A stretch of 64,000 nucleotides of DNA, taken from Macrostomum hystrix. Its lineage: Eukaryota > Platyhelminthes > Macrostomidae. A program made the translations under genes and the position numbers. The stretch covers positions 27,007,001 to 27,071,000 of the forward strand of contig CATNEN010000038.1 in the NCBI GenBank assembly GCA_950097015.1, given 5' to 3'. Positions 35,101-50,100 of the stretch are shown here, piece after piece. Below the pieces are notes generated by a model. It had not been told where the DNA came from and ran no database searches. It saw nothing but the letters and a program-made list of their open reading frames with translations. Each line of letters starts with the position of its first letter. Position 1 is the stretch's first letter.

Positions 35101-38100
35101 ATCTAGCTGGTTAGTCATAGATCTAGCAGGTTAGTCATAGATCTAGCAGGTTAGTCATAGATCGAGCAGCTTCGTCATAGATTTAGCAGGTAAGTCATAT
35201 ATTTTATGCAATGAATTTGATAAAACAAACAAATAATTGCAGGATTTATTCTCAGACGCCAGCACTGAGGACCGCCTCAGAAGGTTGACGAGCGACTTAA
35301 GACGAGTGGAAGCTGCCCGACGAGAGCTAGACGAGGAGATTCGAAAACTAAGGGAGAGCGCTTTGAGAGTAAAATATTTGGTTAGTTAGTCTTGGAAACA
35401 CGATCATGCACTCACTGTCTAAGATAAACACTCCCGTCTAACAGGAAACACATCTGTCTAACATCAACACTCCCGTCTAACATCAACATTCCCGTCTAAC
35501 ATCAACACTCCCGTCTAACATCAACATTCCCGTCTAACATCAACACTCCCGTCTAACATCAACATTCCCGTCTAACATCAACACTCCCGTCTAACATCAA
35601 CATTCCCGTCTAACATCAACACTCCCGTCTAACATCAACTTTCCCGTCTAACAGGAAACACATCTGTCTAACATCAACACTCCCGTCTAACATCAACATT
35701 CCCGTCTAACATCAACACTCCCGTCTAACATCAACATTCCCGTCTAACATCAACACTCCCGTCTAACATCAACATTCCCGTCTAACATCAACACTCCCGT
35801 CTAACATCAACATTCCCGTCTAACAGGAAACACATCTGTCTAACATCAACACTCCCGTCTAACATCAACATTCCCGTCTAACATCAACACTCCCGTCTAA
35901 CATCAACATTCCCGTCTAACATCAACACTCCCGTCTAACATCAACATTCCCGTCTAACAGGAAACACATCTGAATAACAGGAAACACATCTGAATAACAG
36001 GAAACACATCTGAATAACAGGAAACACATCTGAATAACAGGAAACACATCTGAATAACAGGAAACACATCTGAATAACAGGAAACACACCTGTCTAACAG
36101 GAAACACATCTGTCTAACAGGAAACACATCTGAATAACAGGAAACACATCTGAATAACAGGAAACACATCTGTCTAACAGGAAACACATCTGAATAACAG
36201 GAAACACATCTGTCTAACAGGAAACACATCTGTCTAACAGGAAACACATCTGAATAACAGGAAACACATCTGAATAACAGGAAACACATCTGTCTAACAG
36301 GAAACACATCTGAATAACAGAAATTTGAGTGTGAAATGTCAATATTTGTAGAACTGTTTATTTATAGATAAACAAATGTCTACTTTTATTTTACAGTCTG
36401 AAAATCATACATATATGCGAGTAATCTCTAACGATTTCACTTCAACGTGCAGGGCGGCTCGACTAATCCACCGGCTGATTCCGGTGGAAACGAAAGTTCC
36501 GAAGATACGGCAGCGGCAGCAGCAACTGTGAGTTTATAAGATTTGGGATCTAAGATTTGGGATCTAAGATTTGGCATCTAAGATTTGGGATCTAAGATTT
36601 GGGATCTAAGATTTGGGATCTAAGATTTGGCATCTAAGATTTGGGATCCAAGATTTTTTATCTAAGATATGGGATCTAAGATATGGGATCTAAGATTTCG
36701 GATCTAAGATTTTGCATCTAAGGTTTTGTATCTAATATTTAGGATCTAAGATTTGGGATCTAAGATTTTGAATCTAAGGTTTTGTATCTAATATTTAGGA
36801 TCTAAGATTTGGGATCTAAGATTTGGGATCTAAGATTTGGGATCTAAGATTTGGGATCTAAGATTTGGAATCTAAGATTTGGAATCTAAGATTTGGGATC
36901 TAAGATTTGGGATCTAAGGTTTTGTATCTAAGATTTAGGATCTAAGATTTGGGATCTAAGCTTTGTAGTTTGGGATTCGCCAACTTCGATTCAAAATGTT
37001 TAATGTACAAGTGCAGTGTGTTTTTTTATTTCTGACCAAGTACATACTTGTAGAATCGAAGCAACGCCTTTATCTAGAATCGAAGCAGCACCTTTATCTA
37101 GAATCGAAGCAGCACCTTTAGCTAGAATCGAAGCAGCACCTTTATCTAGAATCGAAGCAGCACCTTTAGCTAGAATCGAAGCAGCACCTTTATCTAGAAT
37201 CGAAGCAGCACCTTTAGCTAGAATCGAAGCAGCGCCTTTATCTAGAATCGAAGCAGCACCTTTAGCTAGAATCGAAGCAGCACCTTTAGCTAGAATCGAA
37301 GCAGCACCTTTAGCTAGAATCGAAGCAGCACCTATATCTAGAATCGAAGCAGCACCTTTAGCTAGAATCGAAGCAGAAAGTTTAGCTAGAATCGAAGCAG
37401 CACCTTTAGCTAGAATCGAAGCAGCACCTTTAGCTAGAATCGAAGCAGCACCTTTAGCTAGAATCGAAGCAGCACCTTTAGCTAGAATCGAAGCAGCACC
37501 TTTAGCTAGAATCGAAGCAGCACCTTTAGCTAGAATCGAAGCAGCACCTTTAGCTAGAATCGAAGCAGCACCTTTAGCTAGAATCGAAGCAGCACCTTTA
37601 GCTAGAATCGAAGCAGCACCTTTAGCTAGAATCGAAGCAGCACCTTTAGCTAGAATCGAAGCAGCACCTTTAGCTAGAATCGAAGCAGCACCTTTAGCTA
37701 GAATCGAAGCAGCACCTTTAGCTAGAATCGAAGCAGCACCTTTAGCTAGAATCGAAGCAGCACCTTTAGCTAGAATCGAAGCAGCACCTTTAGCTAGAAT
37801 CGAAGCAGCACCTTTAGCTAGAATCGAAGCAGCACCTTTAGCTAGAATCGAAGCAGAAAGTTTAGCTAGAATCGAAGCAGAAAGTTTAGCTAGAATCGAA
37901 GCAGCACCTTTAGCTAGAATCGAAGCAGCACCTTTAGCTAGAATCGAAGCAGCACCTTTAGCTAGAATCGAAGCAGCACCTTTAGCTAGAATCGAAGCAG
38001 CATCTTTACCTAGAATCGAAGCAGCACCTTTAGCTAGAATCGAAGCAGCACCTATATCTAGAATCGAAGCAGCACCTTTAGCTAGAATCGAAGCAGAAAG

Positions 38101-41100
38101 TTTAGCTAGAATCGAAGCAGCACCTTTAGCTAGAATCGAAGCAGCACCTTAAGCTAGAATCGAAGCAGCACCTTTAGCTAGAATCGAAGCAGCACCTTTA
38201 GCTAGAATCGAAGCAGCACCTTTAGCTAGAATCGAAGCAGCACCTTTAGCTAGAATCGAAGCAGCACCTTTAGCTAGAATCGAAGCAGAAAGTTTAGCTA
38301 GAATCGAAGCAGAAAGTTTAGCTAGAATCGAAGCAGCACCTTTAGCTAGAATCGAAGCAGCACCTTTAGCTAGAATCGAAGCAGCACCTTTAGCTAGAAT
38401 CGAAGCAGCACCTTTAGCTAGAATCGAAGCAGCACCTTTAGCTAGAATCGAAGCAGCACCTTTAGCTAGAATCGAAGCAGAAAGTTTACCTAGAATCGAA
38501 GCAGCATCTTTACCTAGAATCAAAGCAGCACCTTTAGCTAGAATCGAAGCAGAAAGTTTAGCTAGAATCGAAGCAGAAAGTTTAGCTAGAATCGAAGCAG
38601 CACCTTTAGCTAGAATCGAAGCAGCACCTTTAGCTAGAATCGAAGCAGCACCTTTAGCTAGAATCGAAGCAGCACCTTTAGCTAGAATCGAAGCAGCACC
38701 TTTAGCTAGAATCGAAGCAGCACCTTTAGCTAGAATCGAAGCAGCATCTTTACCTAGAATCGAAGCAGCACCTTTAGCTCGAATCGAAGCAGAAAGTTTA
38801 GCTAGAATCGAAGCAGAAAGTTTACCTAGAATCGAAGCAGCACCTTTAGCTAGAATCGAAGCAGCACCTTTAGCTAGAATCGAAGCAGCGCCTTTATCTA
38901 GAATCGAAGCAGCACCTTTAGCTAGAATCGAAGCAGCACCTTTATCTAGAATCGAAGCAGCACCTTTAGCTAGAATCGAAGCAGCACCTTTAGCTAGAAT
39001 CAAAGCAGCACATTTATCTAGAATCGAAGCAGCACCTTTAGCTAGAATCGAAGCAGAATCGCATTAAAAACTTGTATTGTCTTTCAATAACGAATCTAAA
39101 TAACTTATTTTATTGTAAAATCACTGACTCTTTAGCCTAATGAACAAAGTCCCGATCAGGTAGGCAATGGTGTTAGGAATGTTTTTTAATTTTTTCTTTT
39201 ATGTATAGTTTTCCTTTTTATATCGGCCATTCCTATATTTTTTTCATGTCAATTTCTCGTCTTGGTTATTTGGTCCTTAAAAAATCGTCACTTATCTTGA
39301 ATGTCATTTGAAAAATAACACAGAAGTTTTCAAAGACCGCCAGTCAAGTGGCGAAATTGTCTCGCGACTTCAAAGGCGCCGGCAGAGAAGCCGATAAATT
39401 GAGATTTCACATGGCGGAACTGGAACTTATTATGAAGGTGAGAATGGAATTTGAATGTTGCATTATGAGTGTTAAAACTGGGCGTGGAAGATGAATGGGT
39501 AGATAGATAGGCAGGTAGAAACTTAGATAGAAGAGTAGATAGTTAGGTAATGATAATAATTGCAGGAGGGCTGCGGGCAATGGCACATCATTAGGTGACA
39601 CTAGACCCGCAGCCAGCGAGGAGGCAATTCTGCCCATTTCGCTGACTCCTGAGCACACACGCACACAGATACTGTACACAGGCAAACGCCCACACAGGTG
39701 TGAACATCTGCGCTGACTTTCTCATCGTCAGGGAGTGTACACTTCACTGTGCCTTAGAGGTTGGCCCTCAAGGGCTTAAATATTTTTTGTGTGGGTGTAA
39801 CAATTTTTACCACATCCACTAATTCGCTTTCAGCACATGCGCGACTCTCTGGAACAAAAACATCAGCTGGACGAGGAGAGCAGCCGAATTAGACAATTGA
39901 TTGATAGCCGATCGAGAACCGATTATTTTTCTGCGAAGGTTTTCTCTTTCTTCCTTACCCATGCACGATATTTTCTAATTTTATTGCTAGACTACTTTAT
40001 TACTGAACTTATTGCTAGATTTTACCATAGAACTAAAATGCATCAGTGACCAGTACCCTGGGTCTTCAACCCGTGTTCCCCGCTCATTCACAAACCTTAC
40101 GCCGCGGCCTTGTTTGTCAAACAACCCCCTCCACGGAATCTTCTCTCCCCGATGTTTGCCAACCTCACGCCGCTGCCTTGTTTGCAGACTCCCCCTCCCC
40201 ACACCAACCTAACGCCACCCTCCCCGCACCAACCTCACGCCGCAGCCTTGTTTGTCAAACCAACCCCTTGCCCGTACCATTCTTTCCCCGATGTTTACCC
40301 ACCCCACGCCGCAGCTTTATCTGCCTTAACCATCTCTCTTATCAGTATTTTTAACCCAAAACTAATCTACCTCACGCCGTGAGGTATATATAACAATATA
40401 ACCTTAATTTGAAATTCTGCCATTTTATTAATACGACAAAATGTGTATTTAGAACTTTTTAATGTCACCTTTCTTCAGCCAACTGATCGAAATGCAACAC
40501 GTCAGAACGACAGCGATGTGGAAGGACTTAGGGTGAGCGGCTAATCACTAAGATTCCATGACAATAACTACCAGAACCTTCTCAACAAATCACAATAAAC
40601 CCAAACCGACTGCAGTCTCAACTGCGCGAGCTTGAGAAGCGCTCGGAGATGCAGAGTCTGCGGCACGAGGAGCTCCTACTGGAACTGGAAGCCACCAAGA
40701 GGCGCCAGAGGCAGGAAGATCTTCGTCAGCTGACGGGAACCACGGCCGCTGCCGCCGCCGTTACCGCTGCGGCCGCCTCGGCGGCTGTCTTAAGCACCCG
40801 GCAACCTACTGGATTGGAGGGTGAAGACAGCGGAAGCGGTGAGTGACATACATCACACTTCAAAGCATGAAAAACTGAAATGCAAATGTTTTAACTGTCA
40901 ACCTGTCTCTCTATCAATCTGTCAATCTATCAATCTGTCTCTCAATCAAAAAGTCAATCTATCAATCTGTCCCCGTATTATTCTGTCTCTATCAATCTGC
41001 CAAACTATCAGTTTGTCAATCTATCAGTTTGTCAATTTATCAGTCTGTCAGCCAATCAATTTGTCTCTCTATCAGTCTGTCAATCGACCAATCTGCCTCT

Positions 41101-44100
41101 ATTAATCTGTCGATCTTAAAATCTGTCAGTCTATATCTATTTCAATCTGTCAGTCTATATCTATTTCAATCTGTCAGTCTATATCTATTTCAATCTGTCA
41201 GTCTATATCTATTTCAATCTGTCAGTCTATATCTATTTCAATCTGTCAGTCTATCAATATACCAATCTGTAAATCTATATCTATTTCAATCTGTCAGTCT
41301 ATATCTATTTCAATCTGTCAGTCTATCAATATACCAATCTGTAAATCTATCAATATATAAATCTGTCAATCGATAAATATATCAATCTATCAATCTATCA
41401 ATATATAAACCGGTCAATCTATAAATATACCAATCTGTCAATCTATCGATAGATCAATCTATCAATCTATCAATCTATCAATCTGTCAATCTATCAATAT
41501 AACAATCTGTTAATCTATCAATATATCAATCTGTCAATCTATCAATATATCAATCTGTTAATCTATCAAAATACCAATCTATCAATCTATCGATATATGA
41601 ATCTATCAATCTATCAATATATCAATCTGTCAATCTATCAAAATACCAATCTATCAATCTATCGATATATGAATCTATCAATCTATCAATATATCAATCT
41701 GTCAATCTATCAAAATACCAATCCATCAATCTATCGATATATCAATCTATCCATCTATCAATATATCAATCTGTCAATCTATCAATAAATCAATCTGTCA
41801 ATCTGTCAAATCTGTCTCTCTATCAGTCCGTCACGCAAAACCACTCCCATCTCTGAGCAATCACACTAGATTACACTTAATGTCACTCAATAATAAACAG
41901 ATTATCGAATTCCATGGATTCATGGCGATGAGACAGTGGAGACTCAAATTGATGATGGTAAATTTTCGGCAAATTAGTCTTGGACTTAATTTACACTATT
42001 AAAGATAATAAGAACGGAATGCATTTTCTGATTATTCATTATCTTAACTGGTGCGAGTTTAAATTTTACGAGAAAATTGCAGTTGTATTGTACAGTCGTG
42101 ATACTACTAGTAGTATATTGCGCATTGGCTTGATATTTTCTTTTAAAGGTATTTTGGTTGTTATATAAATATCATTACAAACGATTTTATATTAGTAAAA
42201 ATCTATAATAACTACAATATTTTAAACTTTAGCTATAACAACATAAGTGGAGTCATCCCTATTTTACAGTCAAGAATCGTGTTTTAACTTCGCAATCAAG
42301 AATCTTCCCAATTTCAAAATTAAGAATCGTCCCCAATATCACAAAATAGAATCGTCCCATTTTCTGAATAAGAATCGTCCCAATTTCAAAATCGAGAATA
42401 TTCTCAGATTCAAAATCGAGTATCGTCCCAATTTCAAAATCGAGAATATTCTCAGATTCAAAATCGAGTATCGTCCCAATTTCAAAATTGAGAATCGTCC
42501 CAATTTCAAATTCGAGAATCGTCCTAATTTCAAAATCGAGAATCGTCCCAATTTCAAAATTGAGAATCGTCCTAATTTCAAAATCGAGAAATGTCCTAAT
42601 TTAACAATCGAGAATCGTCCCAGTTTCAAAATTAAAGTCGTCCCAATTTCAAAATCGAGAATCGTCCCAATTTCAAATTCGAGAATCGTCCCAATTTCAA
42701 AATTAAAGTCGTCCCAATTTCAAAATCGAGAATCGTCCCAATTTCAAAATCGAGAATCGTCCCAATTTCAAAATCGAGAATCGTCCCAATTTCAAAATTG
42801 AGAATCGTCCTAATTTCAAAATCGAGAAATGTCCTAATTTAACAATCGAGAATCGTCCCAGTTTCAAAATTAAAGTCGTCCCAATTTCAAAATCGAGAAT
42901 CGTCCCAATTTCAAATTCGAGAATCGTCCCAATTTCAAAATTAAAGTCGTCCCAATTTCAAAATCGAGAATCGTCCCAATTTCAAAATCGAGAATCGTCC
43001 CAATTTCAAAATCGAGAATCGTCCCAATTTCAAATTCGAGAATCGTCCCAATTTCAAAATTAAAGTCGTCCCAATTTCAAAATCGAGAATCGTCCCAATT
43101 TCAAATTCGAGAATCGTCCCAATTTCAAAATTGAGAATCGTCCCAATTTCAAATTCGAGAATCGTCCCAATTTCAAAATCGAGAATCGTCCCAATTTCAA
43201 AATCGAGAATCGTCCTAATTACAAAATCCAGAATCGTCCCAATAATCGAGAATCGTCCTAATTTCAAAATCGAGAAATGTCCTAATTACAAAATCGAGAA
43301 TCGTCCCAATTTCAAAATCGAGAATCGTCCCAATTTCAAAATTGAGAATCGTCCTAATTTCAAAATCGAGAAATGTCCTAATTTAACAATCGAGAATCGT
43401 CCCCATTTCAAAATTAAAGTCGTCCCAATTTCAAAATCGAGAATCGTCCCAATTTCAAATTCGAGAATCGTCCCAATTTCAAAATTAAAGTCGTCCCAAT
43501 TTCAAAATTGAGAATCGTCCCAATTTCAAAATTGAGAATCGTCCCAATTTCAAATTCGAGAATCGTCCCAATTTCAAAATCGAGAATCGTCCCAATTTCA
43601 AAATCGAGAATCGTCCTAATTACAAAATCCAGAATCGTCCCAATAATCGATAATCGTCCTCATTTCAAAATCGAGAATCGTCCTAATTACAAAATTGAGA
43701 ATCGTCCCAATTTCAAATTCGAGAATCGTCCTAATTTCAAAATCGAGAATCGTCCTAATTACAAAATCGAGAATCGTCCCAATTTCAAAATTAAAGTCGT
43801 CCCAATTTCAAAATCGAGAATCGTCCCAATTTCAAATTCGAGAAATGTCCTAATTTAACAATCGAGAATCGTCCCCATTTCAAAATTAAAGTCGTCCCAA
43901 TTTCAAAATTGAGAATCGTCCCAATTTCAAATTCGAGAATCGTCCCAATTTCAAAATCGAGAATCGTCCTAATTTCAAAATCGAGAATCGTCCTAGTTAC
44001 AAAATCCAGAATCGTCCCAATAATCGAGAATCGTCCTAATTTCAAAATCGAGAATCGTCCTAATTACAAAATCGAGAATCGTCCCAATTTCAAAATCGAG

Positions 44101-47100
44101 AATCGTCCCAATTTCAAAATCGAGAATCGTCCTAATTACAAAATCGAGAATCGTCCCAATTTCAAAATCGAGAATCGTCCTAATTACAAAATCGAGAATC
44201 GTCCCAATTTCAAAATCAAGAATCGTCCTAATTACAAAATCGAGAATCGTCCCAATTTCAAAATCGAGAATCGTCCTAATTACAAAATCGAGAATCGTCC
44301 CAATTTCAAAATCAAGAATCGTCCTAATTACAAAATCGAGAATCGTCCTAATTTCAAAATTGAGAATCGTCCCAATTTAAAAATTGAGAATCGTCCTAAA
44401 TTCAATATCGTCCTAATTTCCCGTTACACAACTTACTAATTATTTACAATTATAAAATACTGGGCTGTCCATTCACTAAAGCAGATATATCCTCCAAAAT
44501 TCTGCAGGTGATTTCTTTGCACTTCGACAAGCACCTGCCGGTGGCAGCGAGTCGGAGGGCTGGCAAGCGTCCAGACAGTCGCCGGATGAGGCTCGGCCTC
44601 CGGTCAGTTTCAAGACACGAATATCTGATTTAAAAATAGATTTTTACACTGAAAAAACCAACTCTTCTAAGTCTACTTATAGTAGAAATAGAAGATTATA
44701 TCAAACGCTTTTTATTTAAAGTTTTTACTTTGGGCTTGTCTCAATTACTATCATATCGTTGACAATTTTATCTTATCGTTTGCATTGTCTACTATATCTC
44801 AGCGAGCAGACTGTGTAAAATTTTTGTGACAGGCAAAAACTATTCGACTCAATCCGAAGCCGCACGAACGAAAACGACTGTACATTGTGCGGTACAGCTA
44901 CGACCCTATGAAACAGTCACCAAATGATGATCCGACAGATGAACTGTCGCTAGTCGCTGGCGAATATGTCATTGTGCACGGAGATAAAGACGAGGTTCCT
45001 TTATAGCCAGTTTTTTCTTGCGTTCTGGAATGGAATTTGCTCCGTACTTTTGTATGACAATGTTGAGATTTCATGAATTCCTCCAGTTTTTTATATAGAT
45101 TTTATCGACTCATTCCTCTATTTATTTTCTTGTTGTCTGAATTAAGTACTTAACTGTGAGATTAATCTTTTATCCATTTCGAAATTTATTTAACAGGATG
45201 GCTATTTATTTGGAGAACTTGTCGATGGAAAAAGTGGCTACATTCCTTCGAATTTTGTACAGCAGTTAACGGGTAAGCGGCTATATGTCATGAAGTTACG
45301 ATACGAGTAATAGGTTTTCGTGTCTTTTAAGTGCATTTGTTAGAGAAAAAGGTAGATTTTATGTAAACTAAGGACAGAGACTTAAAATTTGTGTGTACGT
45401 TAGGGGCAGAGAATTTTAATTTCAATGTACATTAGGGGCAGAGATTTCTGTCGTATTGTACGTTAGGGGCAGAGAATTTTAATTTCAATGTACATTACGG
45501 GCAGAGATTTCTGTCGTATTGTACGTTAGGGGCAGAGAATTTTACTGTTAATGTACATTAGGGGCAGAGTTTCTATTTTAATGTAATTTTAGAACAGAGA
45601 ATTTGCAATAAAATATACGTATGGGATAAGAAAATTCTAATTGCAAGTCTCCGACAAGGTAGATTTTTACTGTAATATTAAAGGATGAGAATTTTATCAA
45701 CATTGTAAGTGGTAAGTAATGCTAATGTCTAGGTCATTATCAAGGGTTTTTGCCAATTATAGTACCTTTTTGTGTAAACGGACAATAAATCTTAGGCGTC
45801 TTCTGTACGCTGGAATTGAATGTGGACTTCATTTTACAATTTAAATATTTGCTTCCTTGAAGGCGACAAGCCGGAAATTCCACAGAAGGCCGCAGCTGCA
45901 GAAGCCAGCCCACTTGCTCCTGGAGAATGGCGAGTCACCATGGCCGCGTCGACCACCGTCCGTTACGAAACGGAGCTTCTGCGTGCCCTGGCTGTTGCAG
46001 CTAACAACAAAGAAGGCTCACCGTCAGTGTCGCCGCCACGCGAGCTTCGCGTCGAGCGCCAGATGACCAGCTCGGCTCTGCTGGCCTGGCGGCAGCCGGC
46101 CCACGACCCTGCGCTGGCGGCTGCTAGCGAATCGCTCACCGGATACGAAGTCCTCCTGGACGGAAAAGTGCGCAGCCATCTGGCTGGCGGCGATAAAACG
46201 AGAGCACTCTTAGAAGCCCTGCCGGGAAGCGAGCGGCACCGGGTGAGCGTGTGCGCTCTGACCACATCCGGTCGAAGGTCAGACGAATCAGCCTGCACCA
46301 TCAGCTTGGGCGGAGGACCTGATTCTCAAAGCTGGCTGGCGCCGACATGTTTGGGGGTGAGAAATATCAAAACAATGTTCCAGAGCCAGTGCCTCAGAAA
46401 TATAGAATTATGAAGCTTTAGCCAATCAAAATGAAAGTAAATAATTTAGTATACTAGACTAGCTTAAAGAGACCCCCTTCGTAATTAAAGAAGTCGCGTA
46501 AAAGTACTCGAATTACTTGTCTTTGGTCCAAGCAGTGTGGCCGAAGCAAACCATTGAGTCATTTATAATCCAACCCTTTAACCAGGTTTCCAATCTGACT
46601 GGTACATCCGCGGTGCTCTGCTACCTACCTGCCGCATCCTCAATGCCGCACTCCGTCCTACTGAACGGCTCCGAAGTTCAACGCCGCGAAGCTGGCGGTC
46701 ATTGCCGGGTAAAACTTGACAGCCTGACGCCGGACACGATTTACAGAGCTGAGGTGCGCGCCCTCCCGGCTAGAAAGGATTTAGCCCTGTTGGCCTCACA
46801 AACTGCCGATCCGCCGATTCTGACAGCTTCGGTAGAATTTCGCACTAGTCTGGGCTTGGGCCAACCGGAACCGCCAACAAATGTGCAGGTGAGAATCCTT
46901 TTTACACTACTTAAATAAAAGGGTGATTGTCTCGGCAAGGCGGCATAACGATTCTCTTTGAGAAATCAAGACGATTCTCTTTGAGAAATCAAGACGATTC
47001 TCTTTGAGAAATCAAGACGATTCTCTTTGAGAAATCAAGACGATTCTCTTTGAGAAATCAAGACGATTCTCTTTGAGAAATCAAGACGATTCTCTTTGAG

Positions 47101-50100
47101 AAATCAAGACGATTCTCTTTGAGAAATCAAGACGATTCTCTTTGAGAAATCAAGACGATTCTCTTTGAGAAATCAAGACGATTCTCTTTGAGAAATCAAG
47201 ACGATTCTCTTTGAGAAATCAAGACGATTCTCTTTGAGAAATCAAGACGATTCTCTTTGAAAAATCAAGACGGTTCTCTTTGAGAAATCGAGACGATTAT
47301 CTTTGAGAAATCAAGACGATTCTCTTTGAGAAATCAAGACGATTCTCTTTGAGAAATCGAGACGATTCAAGTCCCCAACTCAAGAAAATAGGGACTATTT
47401 TTCTCTGGGAGAATGAGACAATTGTCTATGTGAACTAGAGAAGATTGTCAATAGTGACGTTTCTCTATGACGATTCTCCAAGTGAAATGAAAACCATTCT
47501 CAACTGAAATTCGTGACGATTTTTTATCCCATTCCTTGTGACTCGTGAAATGATTAAAATCCCCAATCATCACCAGGTGGAAGTCGGGCCGCAGCACCAG
47601 ACCCTACTGGTGACTTGGAGTCCACTGTCGTCCCTCGATAGCAACGGGACTCGCCTCGGCGGCTACGCTATCTACGCCGACTCGAAGCACCTCGTTGCCA
47701 CTCGCATGCTGACTAATTCTGGAGACGATCCTGCGGCCGTCGACCATTGCTTGGTTGCCATGGCAACCCTGCCGGCTGACGTTCGCAGCCTCACCTGTCG
47801 CTCCATAGCAACAAACTCTAAAGGTGAAGTTGTAGAAAGTGAAGACTCGAAGCCTGCCTGCGAGTTGGACAATGTCCTGGGCGATGCTAGTCGTCGAAGC
47901 CGAGGAAAACTGTTGCTTCCGTACAATGTGAGTAAAGACCTTGATTTAACAAAATTTATTATTAAAAAAGTAAAACTAAAATGTCTAAACGAATGCTTGC
48001 TAATTTGTAGTATTGACGAGTAATTGAAACGAATATATTGATTAATTGCTAATTTAACAATCTATATACAAAGGGGGCATTGTAGACCCGTGGTTTCAGC
48101 TTCGTATTCTTCATCGAGAGATTTTAATTTTATTAAAATTTAAAACTTTTATTATTAAAAATAATTTTAAAATTTAAAAAATAGAATGAGCTAAAGTTGA
48201 AATTTGGGTGGTTGTGGCAGCCCCACACCCAGTCGTCCGCGGACTGTACATCCGGTAAAACTTAATAAGCTGAAATTTCTAATTGCGCATTGCGTATTTC
48301 GCTCGCAAAATAATAATTATAATTCAGCCAGATGTCCAGCCCACAGCCTAGCAGAAGCTATTGTGCGGCGTATCTGAATTCTGCGTACGGCTGTTCAGTC
48401 CATGGACTGGAGGAGGGCGTCTAAACCATTTAAAAGCTGGATGAATCGAATCAATGCCTAGTTTAGTGTCTAGCTAAATTAAGGACAAAAATTATTCCAA
48501 TTGAGTCAAGAATCGAACCCCCGACCTTCAAGTCACGAGTCCGGCGCTCTAGCCACTGGGCTACAACCCCCCTTCGTGTAAAACCGTTCTGCAGTGCTTG
48601 ATTTCTAACACACGTAACCCACCCCACAAGCGCGGGTCCGGCTATAAAAATCAATTCTCACAGGCCGCTGCGAACGAGTTCGGCGTCCTAGTCGATGCTT
48701 CCGGCGTTCCGATTCTCTCGTCTCCATCGAGCGACGGGAAATTCCTCGACTCCGAGGGCAACCCGCTCACCTGTCGTCAGGTCGAGGCTGCGGTCGATCC
48801 GATCACCGGCGAGACGCGACTGCTAGACAAACTGGACGGTCTGCCGGTCCGCGGCCTACGTCTGGGACCGAACGGCGTCCTGCTGGACGATGCCGGACAG
48901 CCGGTGCGCGGCCAAAACGGCGAGTTCTTCGGCTCCAACTGCCAGCCGGTCTACGGCCGACGTGGTGTTGACGGCGAGCTACTGGACGAAGACGGCCAGA
49001 CGATGCAGAAGGTTGGCGTCAACAGCTTCGGCGTTCTCGCCGACCTGACAACCGGCCAGCCGATCACGCGCCAATCGGACGGCGCCCTTCTTGACGCTAG
49101 CGGCCAGCCAATCGACTGTCAACGCTGCCAGCCCAGCCAATCAGATAACGGCGATGGCGAGCTCACTCTGCTAGTCGATCCCGTCGACGGCTCTCCGATC
49201 GGTGTCACCAGCGTCAACATCTTCGGCGTCCTAGTCGACTCGCAGGGTCGCCCGCTGCGCGGCCCTCTAGGCGAGTTCTACGGACCGAACAGGCGCCCTG
49301 TACACGGCGGGCCGAGGGGTCCCGACGGGCAGCTGATTAACCCGGCCACTGGCGCTCAGAGGCGCACTCGGGTCAACGAGTTTGGCGCTCTGGCGGACGC
49401 CGACACGGGCGAACTGCTGCTCGGTCCGGAGGGTCAGCTGTTGAACACCGGAGCTCAGCTCATGCCCAGTCGTCGAGTGAAATTGGTTGAGCCAGCTGAG
49501 GAGGGCGGCCAGCTTCAGCTCGTGGACGCGAACTCTGGACAACCGCTCGTGCAGGAGACAGACTATCGCGTCAACGAGCACGGCGTCCTTGTTGACGCTC
49601 AGACCGGCCTGGCTTTGCGCGGACCGCGCGGTGAATTCTACGGACCGCCGAGCGGAGAGCCGCTGGCTGGTGGTCCGAGCCGCGACGCCAACGGTTGCCT
49701 TGTGCGTGGCGGCGGTGCTGAAGAAGCCAGCTTGGAGCCGTTGAAGACCCGCGTCAACGACTGGGGCGTTTTAGTCGAAGTTGCAGGTGGCGAAGGAGAT
49801 GCTGCAGTCGAGGAGAAGCCGATTTTGTCGTCGGATGGCCGGCTGCTGGATGCTGCTGGTCGAGTCATCGACTGCCAAACTGTAGCTGCCACGGCTACCG
49901 CTCGAGCTCGCCTAATTGACGCCGTCGCCAAAGGGGACGCATTCGCCTTGGGCGAGCATGGCGTTGTCATAGACACGGAGACTGGCCGGCCGGTGCGAAG
50001 CCAGGCATCCGGCGAGTTTCTCGGAGCCGACGGTCGGCCAGTCTACGGGCCGCGAGACCCAGTCGGCCGCCTAACTGTTGAGGCCAAGCTGAACGAATTC

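Noticed and set aside
37016-38152. Plus-strand 378-codon frame with ARIEAAPL repeats (and the minus-strand 284-codon frame beside it)
   Set aside because: Pure 24-bp minisatellite whose unit is a multiple of three without stops, so frames are open on both strands. It lies inside a RIM-BP intron.
48440-48590. A tRNA-Thr gene on the minus strand
   Set aside because: Boxes A and B are present, but the acceptor and anticodon stems do not pair and a SINE body with a tail follows.
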